This document shows positions 21,819 through 30,286 of a DNA stretch of 41,757 nt, one piece after another. A model generated the notes under the pieces. The model did no database searches. It was not told the origin of the DNA and saw only the letters and a program-made list of their open reading frames with translations. Position 1 is the first letter of the stretch. Every line of letters begins with the position of its first letter. This DNA is from JAEUSF01 sp964484145 (GTDB lineage Bacteria; Patescibacteriota; Doudnabacteria; UBA920): positions 1 to 41,757 of the forward strand of contig CAZAED010000006.1 of the NCBI GenBank assembly GCA_964484145.1, given 5' to 3'. The position numbers were made by a program, and so were the translations under genes.

Positions 21819-23045
21819 ATGAGACAATCTAAATATTTTTTAAAAACTTCTAAAACCAAACCAGCCGAAGATACATCGGCAAACGCTATTTTACTTGAGC
21901 AGGGCGGTTTTGTGCAGAAAGTTATGGCAGGGGTTTATAGTTATTTACCTTTAGGTATGAATGTTTTGCGTAAGATTGAAAATGTTGTTCGAGAAGAAAT
22001 GGATGCTATAGGCGGACAGGAAATATTTATGCCAAGCCTACACCCAAAAGCTAATTGGGAAACTACAGGTAGGTGGAAAGAAATGGACGTGTTGTTTAAA
22101 ATTAAATCCCAGCATGGTTACGAATACGCGCTTGGTCCTACTCATGAAGAAATTGTTACGCCAATGGCGCAGCCTATAATTCAGAGTTATAAAGACCTGC
22201 CATTAGCGGTGTATCAAATTCAAACCAAATTCCGTGACGAACCGCGCGCAAAGTCCGGGCTTTTAAGAGGAAGAGAATTTAGAATGAAAGATTTATATAG
22301 CTTTCATACTTCATCGGAGCAGCTAGAGGAATATTACAATAATGTCGCTTCGCCGGCATACGCTGAAATTTTTAAACGGCTAGGCCTGAACGCACTTTAT
22401 ACAGAAGCCTCGGGCGGAAGTTTTAGTAAATTTTCCCACGAATACCAGGTGGAAATAGAAAACGGCGAGGATACTATTTATGTATGCGAAAAATGCGGAA
22501 TGGCAAAGAATAAAGAAGTTTACCAAGAGGGAATTGAATGTACTAAATGTGGAAAAACAACATGGCGAGAAACCAAAGCTTCTGAGGTTGGAAATATTTT
22601 TAAATTAGAAACAAAATTTTCCTCTGCTTTTAATTTACAATTTACCGACCAAGACGGCAGCAAAAAACCAATAATTATGGGCTGTTACGGAATTGGAACA
22701 AGCAGGCTTATGGGCGTAATTGTAGAAAAATTCCACGACGAGAAGGGTATAATTTGGCCTGAGGCGGTTGCTCCATTTAAAGTTCATTTAATTTCCCTTA
22801 AAGGTGCTGAAAAAGAAGCGGAAAACGTGTATCAGGCTTTATTAAAAGCTGGTCTTCCTGTATTATTAGACGACAGGGATATAAGCGCGGGGGCTAAATT
22901 TGCCGACTCGGATTTAATTGGTATCCCATATAGGGTAATAGTCTCGCCTAAGACAATAGAAAATGATTCGGTTGAGATAAAAAAGAGAAACGAAGGCGAA
23001 GCAAAATTGGTTAAAATATCGGAAATTGCTAAAAATTTGACTTAG
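21819..23045 (+). CDS. proS: Prolyl-tRNA synthetase, short form with zinc-ribbon-like insert
   Basis: A 408-aa class II synthetase that charges tRNA-Pro. Start at 21819 (MRQSKYFLKT); the longer frame begins in the palindrome. Class II motif 2 is FRDEPRAKSGLLRGREFRMKD (shortened: RDE...LLRGREF), motif 3 GCYGIGTSRLMG, and the C-terminal anticodon domain follows. The large YbaK-like editing insertion of bacterial ProRS is missing. In its place is a small module with four Cys (C223, C226, C241, C244: VCEKCG ... ECTKCG), a likely zinc ribbon. TEASGGSFSKFSHEY keeps the proline pocket. The short form resembles mitochondrial and other reduced ProRS. Confidence 0.95.
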   Translation: MRQSKYFLKTSKTKPAEDTSANAILLEQGGFVQKVMAGVYSYLPLGMNVLRKIENVVREEMDAIGGQEIFMPSLHPKANWETTGRWKEMDVLFKIKSQHGYEYALGPTHEEIVTPMAQPIIQSYKDLPLAVYQIQTKFRDEPRAKSGLLRGREFRMKDLYSFHTSSEQLEEYYNNVASPAYAEIFKRLGLNALYTEASGGSFSKFSHEYQVEIENGEDTIYVCEKCGMAKNKEVYQEGIECTKCGKTTWRETKASEVGNIFKLETKFSSAFNLQFTDQDGSKKPIIMGCYGIGTSRLMGVIVEKFHDEKGIIWPEAVAPFKVHLISLKGAEKEAENVYQALLKAGLPVLLDDRDISAGAKFADSDLIGIPYRVIVSPKTIENDSVEIKKRNEGEAKLVKISEIAKNLT

Positions 23046-23060
23046 TTAGACAAAAATAAA

Positions 23061-23130
23061 AACTATAACTATAACGATAACTATAACCTTTTTAGAGAAG
23101 TTATCGTTATTTGTTATCGTTATAGTTATT
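23061..23130. repeat. Spacer palindrome before mreB (CTATAACGATAACTATAAC words)
   Basis: Left arm (23061-23088) AACTATAACTATAACGATAA then CTATAACC; right arm (23099-23130) AGTTATCGTTATTTGTTATC then GTTATAGTTATT. Period about 6-12. Ends eight bases before the mreB ATG. Confidence 0.75.
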
Positions 23131-23137
23131 CTACTTT

Positions 23138-24190
23138 ATGTTTGAAGGCTTTTATAAAAAATTTTCCAGCGACATTGGCATAGACCTTGGTACGGCTAAT
23201 ACTTTGGTGTACGTAAAAGATAAAGGTATTGTTATAAATGAACCCTCTGTAGTGGCAATTAACCAGCGTACCAAGCAAATTTTAGCCATTGGGGATGAAG
23301 CACGTAAAATGGTGGGACGAACGCCTCCGCATATTGTGGCAACAAGGCCATTGGTAGACGGAGTAATTTCAGATTTTGAAGTCACCGAAGCTATGCTAAG
23401 GTATTTTATAGACAAAGTTCACAATCAGACCTTTGCTTTTTTGCGTCGCCCGCGCGTGGTAATTGGCATACCCTCAGGCGTTACTGAAGTGGAAAAAAGA
23501 GCGGTTATAGACGCGGCGGTTAATGCCGGAGCCAGCCAGGCTTTTTTAATAGAGGAACCTATGGCTGCAGCAATAGGAGCGCGTTTGCCGGTTTCAGAGC
23601 CAACAGGTAGCATGATAATAGACATAGGTGGCGGCACAGCTGAAATAGCTGTAATTTCTTTAGGCGGCATTGTAATTTCAAAAAGTATTCGTGTTGCCGG
23701 CGACGAAATGAACGACAATATTGTTCAGTATGCAAGGGAAAAATTTAATTTGCTTATAGGTCCGCGTACGGCTGAAGAAATAAAAATTCGTATTGGTAGC
23801 GCTTATCCGCTTGAGTCGCCTTTAACTTTGGAAGTTAGAGGCAGAGATTTAGTAACCGGGCTTCCCAGGGAAATTTTAATGAACGACGGTCAGGTTAGGG
23901 ACGCCCTCTCTCACAGCTTAAAAATTATTGTGAATAACACCAAAACAGTAATAGAAAATATCCCACCCGAACTTATTTCCGACATTATGCATAGAGGAAT
24001 TATTCTAGCCGGTGGGGGCGCGCTGCTTAGAGGTTTAAATAAATTAATGACCGAAGCAACAGATATGCCCGTTACTATTGCCGAAGACCCTTTAACTTGT
24101 GTGGCTAGAGGCGCCGGAGTAGTCGTAGAAGACTTGGAAACGTTAAAAGACGTGCTTTTACCAAATGAGTTTGGAAACGTCCCCCGGTAG
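23138..24190 (+). CDS. mreB: Rod-shape actin homologue MreB
   Basis: A 350-aa bacterial actin. Typical order: DIGIDLGTANTLVYVKDKGI (phosphate 1), EPSVVAIN, ATRPLVDGVISDF, IGIPSGVTEVEKRAVIDAA, EEPMAAAIGA, MIIDIGGGTAEIAVISLGGI (phosphate 2) and ILAGGGALLRGL (adenosine). It forms membrane filaments that guide cell-wall synthesis. First gene of mreB-mreC-mreD-mrdA, separated from mreC by another palindrome. Confidence 0.98.
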   Translation: MFEGFYKKFSSDIGIDLGTANTLVYVKDKGIVINEPSVVAINQRTKQILAIGDEARKMVGRTPPHIVATRPLVDGVISDFEVTEAMLRYFIDKVHNQTFAFLRRPRVVIGIPSGVTEVEKRAVIDAAVNAGASQAFLIEEPMAAAIGARLPVSEPTGSMIIDIGGGTAEIAVISLGGIVISKSIRVAGDEMNDNIVQYAREKFNLLIGPRTAEEIKIRIGSAYPLESPLTLEVRGRDLVTGLPREILMNDGQVRDALSHSLKIIVNNTKTVIENIPPELISDIMHRGIILAGGGALLRGLNKLMTEATDMPVTIAEDPLTCVARGAGVVVEDLETLKDVLLPNEFGNVPR

Positions 24191-24260
24191 GAACAATTAA
24201 CGATTAACAATTAACTAAAAGCGCAAATTAGTTAATCGTTAACAGTAAATTGTTAATAGT
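24191..24260. repeat. Spacer palindrome mreB-mreC (AACAATTAACGATTAAC words)
   Basis: Left arm GAACAATTAACGATTAACAA then TTAACT; right arm AGTTAATCGTTAACAGTAAA then TTGTTAATAG. The word AATTAACGATTAAC and its complement GTTAATCGTTAA face each other. Confidence 0.75.
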
Positions 24261-24267
24261 GCTTTCT

Positions 24268-25074
24268 ATGAGGTTTATATACAATAAAACTTTTGTAGCA
24301 TTTTTTATTTGTCTTTGTCTACTGGTGTTTTTAATGTTTTTAAATAGCAGAGGGGCATTAGACCAAATAAAAAGATTTTTTTTAAGGCTTCCTCAGCCGG
24401 TAGTGAATTTTTCCGCGGGCGTGGGTAAGAATACCAAGTCTTTTTTTTCAGCTCTATATAATTTAAAAGGTATTGCTGAAGAAAACAATAAGCTAAAACA
24501 AAATGTCGCAATGCTTGAAGTGGATTTGGCATCAGCTCAATCCGATGTAAGAGAGAACGAAATTCTGCGTAAGGAATTGAGTTTTGTAAAAAGCTCTAAA
24601 TTGAGTTTAGAGCCTTGCGAAGTTTTGGCGGCAAATTCTTTAAATTTGACCGATACATTAATTTTAAATTGTGGTACAGACCAAGGACTCTTAGAAGGTC
24701 AGGCGGTTATTGCGCAGGGGCATGTGGTAGGAAAAATTATTTATTCCGGAAAAAGTACCTCAACTGCTCTTATTGCGACTTCTTCGAAATTTTTAACTGA
24801 CGCACGAGTCAGTAAAACCGGACAGGCTGCTGTTGTTGAAGGTTCTTATAATTCTGGGCTAGTTATTGACCAATTGCCTCAGTCGGCGGAACTACAACCA
24901 GGCTGGTTAATTGTTTCGGCAGGCATAAATTCAAAAATCCCCGCCGATTTGCCAATAGGTCAAGTTGGACAGATTATTTCTTCGCCCAACGATTTGTTTA
25001 AAAAAGCAAGCCTTCTTTCACNNNNNNNNNNGGTTGATTTTAATGATTTGCGGTTTGTCTTTATACTAAAATAG
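24268..25074 (+). CDS. mreC: Rod-shape protein MreC (gap near C-terminus)
   Basis: About 268 residues plus a 10-N gap. One membrane helix (IYNKTFVAFFICLCLLVFLM), then a coiled coil (GIAEENNKLKQNVAMLEVDL ... ENEILRKELSF, about 70-112), then the MreC beta domain (CEVLAANSLNLTDTLILNCG, GLLEGQAVIAQGHVVGKI). ATG at 24268 is preferred; the upstream in-frame ATG at 24250 lies in the palindrome arm. Near the end, KKASLLS meets the gap and then VDFNDLRFVFILK, the usual MreC end, so only a few residues are missing. It links MreB to the wall synthases. Confidence 0.93.
   Translation: MRFIYNKTFVAFFICLCLLVFLMFLNSRGALDQIKRFFLRLPQPVVNFSAGVGKNTKSFFSALYNLKGIAEENNKLKQNVAMLEVDLASAQSDVRENEILRKELSFVKSSKLSLEPCEVLAANSLNLTDTLILNCGTDQGLLEGQAVIAQGHVVGKIIYSGKSTSTALIATSSKFLTDARVSKTGQAAVVEGSYNSGLVIDQLPQSAELQPGWLIVSAGINSKIPADLPIGQVGQIISSPNDLFKKASLLSXXXXVDFNDLRFVFILK
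25022..25031. other. Assembly gap (10 N) in mreC
   Basis: Ten N within the last 20 codons of mreC. Confidence 1.
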
Positions 25075-25075
25075 T

Positions 25076-25603
25076 ATGATAAAAAATTTTAGTTTTTTCA
25101 TTTTGGGCGCGTTGCTTTACGCTTTAAATATAGGGCTGCTTAAAAACTTTTTATTTTTTAGCGCGCTGCCTAATTTGCTCCTAATTATTTGTATTTATGT
25201 AACTTTAGAGGAAGAAGGGGAGTTTTATTTATTTTTTTGTTTTTTTTGCGGTTTAATTTTAGATTTTACTTCCGGGATATTTTTAGGTAGCTTCGCGCTT
25301 TCATTTCTCTTGCTTTCACGCCTTTTGCGCTTTATTAGTAAAGACGTTGCAGCTCTCCAAAAAAACTGGAAGTATTTGCCCGCGGTTCTATTTTTCTTCC
25401 AAGTAGGCGTAGTGGTATGGATATTTTTGTATAATTTAGCAGCTGAAAAGTTGTTTTCTGCTCCGGTAATAATTTTTTACCCAATGCTTCTAAAAACTTT
25501 TTTTTGGCAGTATGTTTACAACCTTGTATTTTTATTTCCTGTTTGGAAACTCGCCTTATTACCGGCTAAAATGGAAGCTAAATTTTCACCCCGCGGCAAG
25601 TAA
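25076..25603 (+). CDS. mreD: Rod-shape protein MreD-like membrane protein
   Basis: A 175-aa hydrophobic protein with about five membrane helices (FSFFILGALLYALNIGLL, LPNLLLIICIYVTL, FLFFCFFCGLILDF, SFLLLSRLLRFI and others). The motif CGLILDFTSGIFLGSFALSF matches the MreD-typical GxxxDxxxxxxxG. Start is one base after the mreC stop. Position and topology make the call; sequence conservation of MreD is generally low. Confidence 0.85.
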   Translation: MIKNFSFFILGALLYALNIGLLKNFLFFSALPNLLLIICIYVTLEEEGEFYLFFCFFCGLILDFTSGIFLGSFALSFLLLSRLLRFISKDVAALQKNWKYLPAVLFFFQVGVVVWIFLYNLAAEKLFSAPVIIFYPMLLKTFFWQYVYNLVFLFPVWKLALLPAKMEAKFSPRGK

Positions 25604-25621
25604 GTGTATATTATTTTTATA

Positions 25622-25655
25622 AACTATTAAAATCGAATCTATAATAACTGTAATA
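25622..25655. repeat. Short spacer palindrome mreD-mrdA
   Basis: AACTATTA ... TAATAGTT (8-bp arms) with an internal TATAAT (about 25640) that could be a -10 box for mrdA. Confidence 0.35.
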
Positions 25656-25673
25656 GTTGTGAACTAAAATTTC

Positions 25674-27626
25674 ATGAAAGATCCATTTTTTATAAATACG
25701 AATATTAAGGAAGGCGCTAAAAATAACGTTTTAGATTGGGATGAGAGCGCGGCTGATATTAACAGCCCGATTAAAGATGTCCACGATTCAGACAGAAGCT
25801 CACATGAATTTTACTTAACCAGAATATTATTACTAGTAGTATTTTTTGTTTTAGCCGGACGGTTATTTTATTTGCAAATTATTAAAGGCGAATATTTTAA
25901 AGTGTTGGCAGAAAATAACCGTACCCGAAGCCAAACGTTGGAAGCGCCTAGGGGATTAATTTTTGATATTCAGCACAAACCGTTTTTGGAAAATATTGCG
26001 GGCTTTAATTTGCTTGTTGTTCCTTTTGATTTGCCCAAAGGCAACACAGATTCAGAGGTTCTTCGTCTTGCCTCGGCTTTTAATTTAAACAAGGAAGATA
26101 TTATAAATAAGTTAAAGAGTGTAGACAGGCGCTCCATTACACCAATAGTAATTAGCCAAGATATTTCACAGGAAATGGCAATTTTATTTCAAACCAGGGC
26201 TCTAGACTTCCCCGGGTTTTTGGTACAACAAACCCCAATTAGAAATTATTTTGAGCCACAGCAATTTTCTGCGGTTTTAGGCTATACCGGATTGGCTAAT
26301 AGCAAAGATATTTTACGCCTAAAATTGGCTGATTCGGAAGCTGCTTCTATGGTTGGTAAAGCAGGTTTGGAGTTAGAATATGAAAATTACTTGCGGGGTA
26401 TTGCGGGTGAAAATCAAATTGAAATTGATTCCACAGGAAAAGTTATAAAAGTTATTGGGCAAAAACCAAGCAAGCCTGGTAATTCTTTAATACTAAATAT
26501 AGATAGTGAGCTTCAAAAAAAACTTTATAGTGAACTTTCAAAAAATAATAACGGACAAATTAGGGCAGCGGCTGTTGCGCTAAATCCTAAAACCGGACAG
26601 GTTTTAGCCCTTGTTTCCATGCCGGGTTTTGATACCAATTTATTTTCGCACGGCATAAGCCAGGCAGACTACCAGCTTTTGCTAAATGATCCAAAAAAAC
26701 CTTTTTTAGACCGAGCAATATCCGGTCAGTATCCGCCGGGTTCTACTGTTAAGCCTATGGTTGCTGCGGCAGCTTTAACAGAGGGGGTTGTTACTGAAAG
26801 TACTGTAATTAATGACAGAGGCGTATTGGTTATTCCTAACCAATTTGACTCGACTATTGCTTATAATTTTTATGGCTGGAAGCTTAGTGGCCTAGGCCCT
26901 ATGACTGTAAGAAGCGCAATTGCCCAAAGCAGTGATATATATTTTTATACAGTAGCCGGCGGACATCCAAATTCAAGAATACCAGGTTTGGGCGCTGAAA
27001 AATTGGCTGAGTATTATAAAAAATTTCATTTAGGAAAACCTTTGGGCATAGACTTGCCGGGAGAAAAGCCCGGTATTGTAGCTGACCCAGAGTGGAAGGA
27101 AAAAGCTTTTGCTAACGACGATATTTTAAAAAAATGGTATTTAGGTGATACTTACCATATTGGTATAGGGCAGGGTGATATGCTGGCAACGCCGCTTCAG
27201 GTTGCTGAGTGGACAGCAATTTTTGCTAACAATGGAGTCGGTATGAAGCCAAAAATTTTAAACCAAGTCGTCTCACCCGAGGGGGAGATAGTATACAAAA
27301 ATCAGCCTGAAGTTCTAGTAAATAAATTTTTAAGGGACGATGTTATAAAAATTGTACAAGAGGGGATGCGCGAGGTAGTTACCGGGGGTTCAGGTCGTCA
27401 GCTTAGCGCTTTAAAAATTACTTCAGCCGGCAAAACCGGAACTTCCCAGTTTGACGGTAGTGATCCTAAAAAAACTCACGCATGGTTTACTGCCTACGCT
27501 CCGTACGAAAACCCCGAAATTGTAATAACTGTTTTGGTAGAAGCCGGCGGCGAAGGCCACGCTGTTGCCGTGCCTGTGGTTAAAGAAACTCTTTCGTGGT
27601 GGGAAAACGAGAGGTATAAAAAATAG
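25674..27626 (+). CDS. mrdA: Penicillin-binding protein 2 (elongasome transpeptidase)
   Basis: A 650-aa class B PBP. A cytoplasmic tail of about 45 residues precedes one membrane helix (ILLLVVFFVLAGRLFYLQII), then the pedestal (NRTRSQTLEAPRGLIFDIQ) and transpeptidase domain. Catalytic motifs: S357-T-V-K360 in PPGSTVKP, S419-S-D421, and K587-T-G-T590. It crosslinks peptidoglycan during lateral growth in complex with RodA and MreBCD; no rodA gene is in the window. End of the mre operon. Confidence 0.95.
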   Translation: MKDPFFINTNIKEGAKNNVLDWDESAADINSPIKDVHDSDRSSHEFYLTRILLLVVFFVLAGRLFYLQIIKGEYFKVLAENNRTRSQTLEAPRGLIFDIQHKPFLENIAGFNLLVVPFDLPKGNTDSEVLRLASAFNLNKEDIINKLKSVDRRSITPIVISQDISQEMAILFQTRALDFPGFLVQQTPIRNYFEPQQFSAVLGYTGLANSKDILRLKLADSEAASMVGKAGLELEYENYLRGIAGENQIEIDSTGKVIKVIGQKPSKPGNSLILNIDSELQKKLYSELSKNNNGQIRAAAVALNPKTGQVLALVSMPGFDTNLFSHGISQADYQLLLNDPKKPFLDRAISGQYPPGSTVKPMVAAAALTEGVVTESTVINDRGVLVIPNQFDSTIAYNFYGWKLSGLGPMTVRSAIAQSSDIYFYTVAGGHPNSRIPGLGAEKLAEYYKKFHLGKPLGIDLPGEKPGIVADPEWKEKAFANDDILKKWYLGDTYHIGIGQGDMLATPLQVAEWTAIFANNGVGMKPKILNQVVSPEGEIVYKNQPEVLVNKFLRDDVIKIVQEGMREVVTGGSGRQLSALKITSAGKTGTSQFDGSDPKKTHAWFTAYAPYENPEIVITVLVEAGGEGHAVAVPVVKETLSWWENERYKK

Positions 27627-27710
27627 CTTTCTATGTTAATACTTTACTAACCGAAGAATTTAATTTTTATGGTATTATTAAGAGGTGGTTATTAAATCTT
27701 TAATTTTTTA

Positions 27711-28547
27711 ATGATTATTGACGGGAAAAAAATTGCTGAAACTATCTTAAATGATCTTAAAGGGCAGGTGGACAAACTGCCTTTTCAGCCAGTATTTTGT
27801 GACGTTTTAGTAGGAGATGATGCGGCATCGGCGCAATATGTGCGTATGAAAGGAAGGCAGGCTGAGAAAATTGGGATTAAATTTAAAGGCGCGAACTATC
27901 CTTCAAATATAACTACTAACGAACTAGTAACAGAAATAAAAAAAATAGCAGCGGAACCCAATATGTGCGGGCTAATTGTTCAGTTGCCATTGCCTTCAAC
28001 TATAGACAAAACCGCGGTGCTCGACGCTATACCTGCGGAAGTAGATGTTGATTGCACCGGAAAAGTTAATACAGATTTGTTTTACGAGGGTAACGCTTAT
28101 GTTGAGTTCCCGACAGCTGCGGCGGTTATGAAAGTTTTAGATACTACTCTAGTTGATCTGCAAAATAAAAAACTGCTCGTTATAGGCTTTGGTCAGTTGG
28201 TGGGCAGGCCTGTGAGCTTTTTACTAGAGCAGCGCGGCTTAAAAGTAGATGTGGCTAGAAGTAAGACCGAAAATATTTTAGAGTTAATGAAAGAGGCCGA
28301 TGTTATAGTTTCTGCAGTCGGAAAACCAAATTTAATTACCGGCAATAAAATAAAAGCCGGGGCAATAATTATAGATGCGGGCACTTCTGAAAGCGAGGGC
28401 GGGGTAGTGGGTGATGTAGACTTTGATTCTGTTTCAACGGTTGCATCTTATGTATCACCGGTGCCGGGCGGCGTTGGACCAGTTACAGTTGCCATGCTTC
28501 TTTCCAATGTTGTAAAGGTTGCAAAAGGAAAGTTGGGCGCGAAATAA
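27711..28547 (+). CDS. folD: Methylene-THF dehydrogenase / methenyl-THF cyclohydrolase
   Basis: A 278-aa bifunctional folate enzyme interconverting 5,10-methylene-THF, methenyl-THF and 10-formyl-THF. Visible: the substrate site VGDDAASAQYVRMKGRQAEKIGI (YxxxK with Y at about 48 and K at 52), CGLIVQLPLP, the NADP site VIGFGQLVGRPVSFLLEQRG, and the end YVSPVPGGVGPVTVAMLLSNVV. An extended -10-like TGGTATTAT lies about 30 bases upstream (27670-27678). It supplies one-carbon units for the thyA/folA pair encoded later. Confidence 0.96.
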   Translation: MIIDGKKIAETILNDLKGQVDKLPFQPVFCDVLVGDDAASAQYVRMKGRQAEKIGIKFKGANYPSNITTNELVTEIKKIAAEPNMCGLIVQLPLPSTIDKTAVLDAIPAEVDVDCTGKVNTDLFYEGNAYVEFPTAAAVMKVLDTTLVDLQNKKLLVIGFGQLVGRPVSFLLEQRGLKVDVARSKTENILELMKEADVIVSAVGKPNLITGNKIKAGAIIIDAGTSESEGGVVGDVDFDSVSTVASYVSPVPGGVGPVTVAMLLSNVVKVAKGKLGAK

Positions 28548-28580
28548 GAGAAATAAAAAGTTTTTTTGCAGTGAGTTTAT

Positions 28581-29510
28581 ATGGAAAATTTAAAAATAAA
28601 AAAATCGTATATACATATATTTAAGCTGTTTATTTTACGCGGGTTAAATTATTTACTAACTTTTTTGTCTTTAAGGAAGACTAGAAAATTTTGGGGGGTG
28701 GTTTATGACAGCGCGAGCAAACAGCCGCTAGACCCGGTTATAGTTAAGCTCTTGTACGCGCAAAGCGGCGAGCCTGTTCAGACCTGCGTTACAGACTTGG
28801 CCGGATGCTATGGCTTTTTAGCCGAGCCAGGCAAGTTTAAAATTTTTGCAAAAAAAAGCAACTATATTTTTCCAAGTAAACGCGTAACCGGAAATAACGA
28901 CGGTATTTTTACCGACGTTTATAAGGGTGAATTTTTTGAGCTTTATAATGAGTCGGAAGTGGTGGGTCCGAATATTCCAATGGATGCCATAAAACCAGAT
29001 TGGAACCAACAGGCAAAACTTAAAATTCTAAACAACTACCCCTTTTTAAAATTATTTTTTAGGCGTTTAGTCTCAGTATTTTTTTGGTTTGGTTTTCTAC
29101 TGTGTTTAGTCTTTGTTTTAAATGACTTTTATGTTAGTTATAATTTTAAAATTTCAGGCTGGCCTCAGTACTTGCTTTTGTCGTATCTTGGACTTTTGGT
29201 TTTAAATTCAACAGTACCTGAAATTAGATTATGGGGCAAGGTTATAGATTCATCAAACAAAAAATTATTAAGCAAAGTTGCTTTAGAACTTAGTAATCCG
29301 CAAATTGAAACTGTTATTTTAGCAAAAACCGAGAGTCAAGAGGATGGTCGCTTTTTACTCCGTGCGAATCCGGGTAAATATATTTTACGAATTAGCTATA
29401 AAAATGCCTCGGCTAAAATTCCGGTTAGGGTACACAGCGAAGGGGTTGTAAACTTAGATATTAAAGTCCTGTGGATAAACTCTGAAAGTAATATTATAGG
29501 TAACGTATAA
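28581..29510 (+). CDS. Membrane protein with two carboxypeptidase-regulatory-like domains, 309 aa
   Basis: Two beta-sandwich domains of the carboxypeptidase-regulatory/Cna-B type flank a pair of membrane helices. Domain 1 (about 37-120) has FWGVVYDSASKQPLDPVIVKLLY and TDLAGCYGFLAEPGKFKI; domain 2 (about 215-300) has LWGKVIDSSNKKLLSKVALEL and SQEDGRFLLRANPGKYILRI. In both, the pattern GxVxDxxxxxPLxxVxVxL...DxxGxFxFxxxPGxY is clear. Helices lie at about 160-182 and 193-210. Probably a surface or envelope protein with scaffold role. It runs into the -10 box of the next gene. Confidence 0.75.
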   Translation: MENLKIKKSYIHIFKLFILRGLNYLLTFLSLRKTRKFWGVVYDSASKQPLDPVIVKLLYAQSGEPVQTCVTDLAGCYGFLAEPGKFKIFAKKSNYIFPSKRVTGNNDGIFTDVYKGEFFELYNESEVVGPNIPMDAIKPDWNQQAKLKILNNYPFLKLFFRRLVSVFFWFGFLLCLVFVLNDFYVSYNFKISGWPQYLLLSYLGLLVLNSTVPEIRLWGKVIDSSNKKLLSKVALELSNPQIETVILAKTESQEDGRFLLRANPGKYILRISYKNASAKIPVRVHSEGVVNLDIKVLWINSESNIIGNV

Positions 29511-29511
29511 T
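29506..29511 (+). promoter_or_regulatory. -10 box of response regulator gene (leaderless)
   Basis: TATAAT overlapping the stop codon of the upstream gene, six bases before the ATG at 29518. No good -35. Confidence 0.5.
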
Positions 29512-29517
29512 ACTAAT

Positions 29518-29904
29518 ATGGATAAAACACAAAAGAAAATACTTATTGTTGAAGATGACTCGTCGCTTTTAAACACCATAGCTGACAAACTAGTCTCCCA
29601 AGGTTTTTCTGTTATAAAAGCCGAAGACGGCAAAAAAGCCATAGATAGCATATTAAACAAACAACCGGGTTTAATATTGCTAGATTTGCTTATACCAGAA
29701 GTCGATGGTTATCAGGTACTCCAAACATTAAGGACTCACGGAGACCCTAATGTTTCCGCTACCCCGGTAATAATTTTAAGTAACTTATGGAGTGATAAAG
29801 ACATTTTACGTGCAAAAGCACTTAGAGTTAGTGAGTATTATGTTAAGGCTCATACAAATTTGGAAGATGTCTATAAAAAAATTGGCGAGCTTTTGGTTTC
29901 TTAA
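29518..29904 (+). CDS. Stand-alone response regulator receiver, 128 aa
   Basis: A single CheY-like receiver: acidic pair D13-D14, phospho-acceptor D56 (LILLDLLIP), S88 (ILSN) and K110 (YYVKAHTN). No output domain and no histidine kinase nearby. The gap between beta-4 and K110 is slightly longer than in CheY. It has a paralogue at 33325-33756 with the same VKAHTN end, a form frequent in Patescibacteria. Probably acts through protein contacts. Confidence 0.92.
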   Translation: MDKTQKKILIVEDDSSLLNTIADKLVSQGFSVIKAEDGKKAIDSILNKQPGLILLDLLIPEVDGYQVLQTLRTHGDPNVSATPVIILSNLWSDKDILRAKALRVSEYYVKAHTNLEDVYKKIGELLVS

Positions 29905-29966
29905 CTAGGCAATATTTTTTATAGTTTGTCAACTAAAAATTATAGCCCTCATTTGTTTTTTTATAT

Positions 29967-29995
29967 TTGACAATATAGCCCTGTTGTATTAGAAT
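29967..29995 (+). promoter_or_regulatory. Promoter of the secE-nusG operon
   Basis: TTGACA (29967-29972), 17-base spacer, TAGAAT (29990-29995). Just upstream, the words TATAGCCCT and TTTGTCAAC/TTTGACAAT are repeated (29926-29980), as if the promoter region had been duplicated. Confidence 0.8.
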
Positions 29996-30006
29996 ATACC
30001 TAATTA

Positions 30007-30071
30007 AAGGCCGAAGGGCCTTTTAAAAAAGCCTTAAAAATTCTTAGATGCACAGATCGTTGAAATCTGTG
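30007..30071 (+). promoter_or_regulatory. secE leader hairpins
   Basis: AAGGCC-GAAG-GGCCTTTT (about 30007-30024) looks like a weak terminator in the leader, followed by CACAGAT-CGTTGAA-ATCTGTG (30051-30071), a short palindrome of the ATCTGTG word family. Confidence 0.45.
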
Positions 30072-30102
30072 AAATCGGCGCGTTAGTATTTAGCGTATAT
30101 AT

Positions 30103-30285
30103 ATGAATATTTTAAATTTTTTTGCTGAGGTAAAAAATGAATTGGTTAAAGTTGTTTGGCCAACAAAAAAACAGACTATGCAATATACTTTGGTTGTAAT
30201 TATATTTAGTTTAGTAATTTCTCTAATTTTAGGAGCGGCAGATTTGGGACTCTTTAAAATTTTTGAAAAAATAGTCGCCAAGTAG
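30103..30285 (+). CDS. secE: Preprotein translocase subunit SecE
   Basis: A 60-aa SecE with the conserved amphipathic helix FFAEVKNELVKVVWPTKKQT and one membrane helix (YTLVVIIFSLVISLILGA). It clamps SecY in the SecYEG channel. As in most bacteria it lies upstream of nusG, but here a 180-codon membrane gene is inserted between them. Confidence 0.94.
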   Translation: MNILNFFAEVKNELVKVVWPTKKQTMQYTLVVIIFSLVISLILGAADLGLFKIFEKIVAK

Positions 30286-30286
30286 G

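Noticed and set aside
29469..29480. DnaA box / replication origin
   Set aside because: A single TGTGGATAA in coding sequence; no cluster and no dnaA or dnaN nearby.
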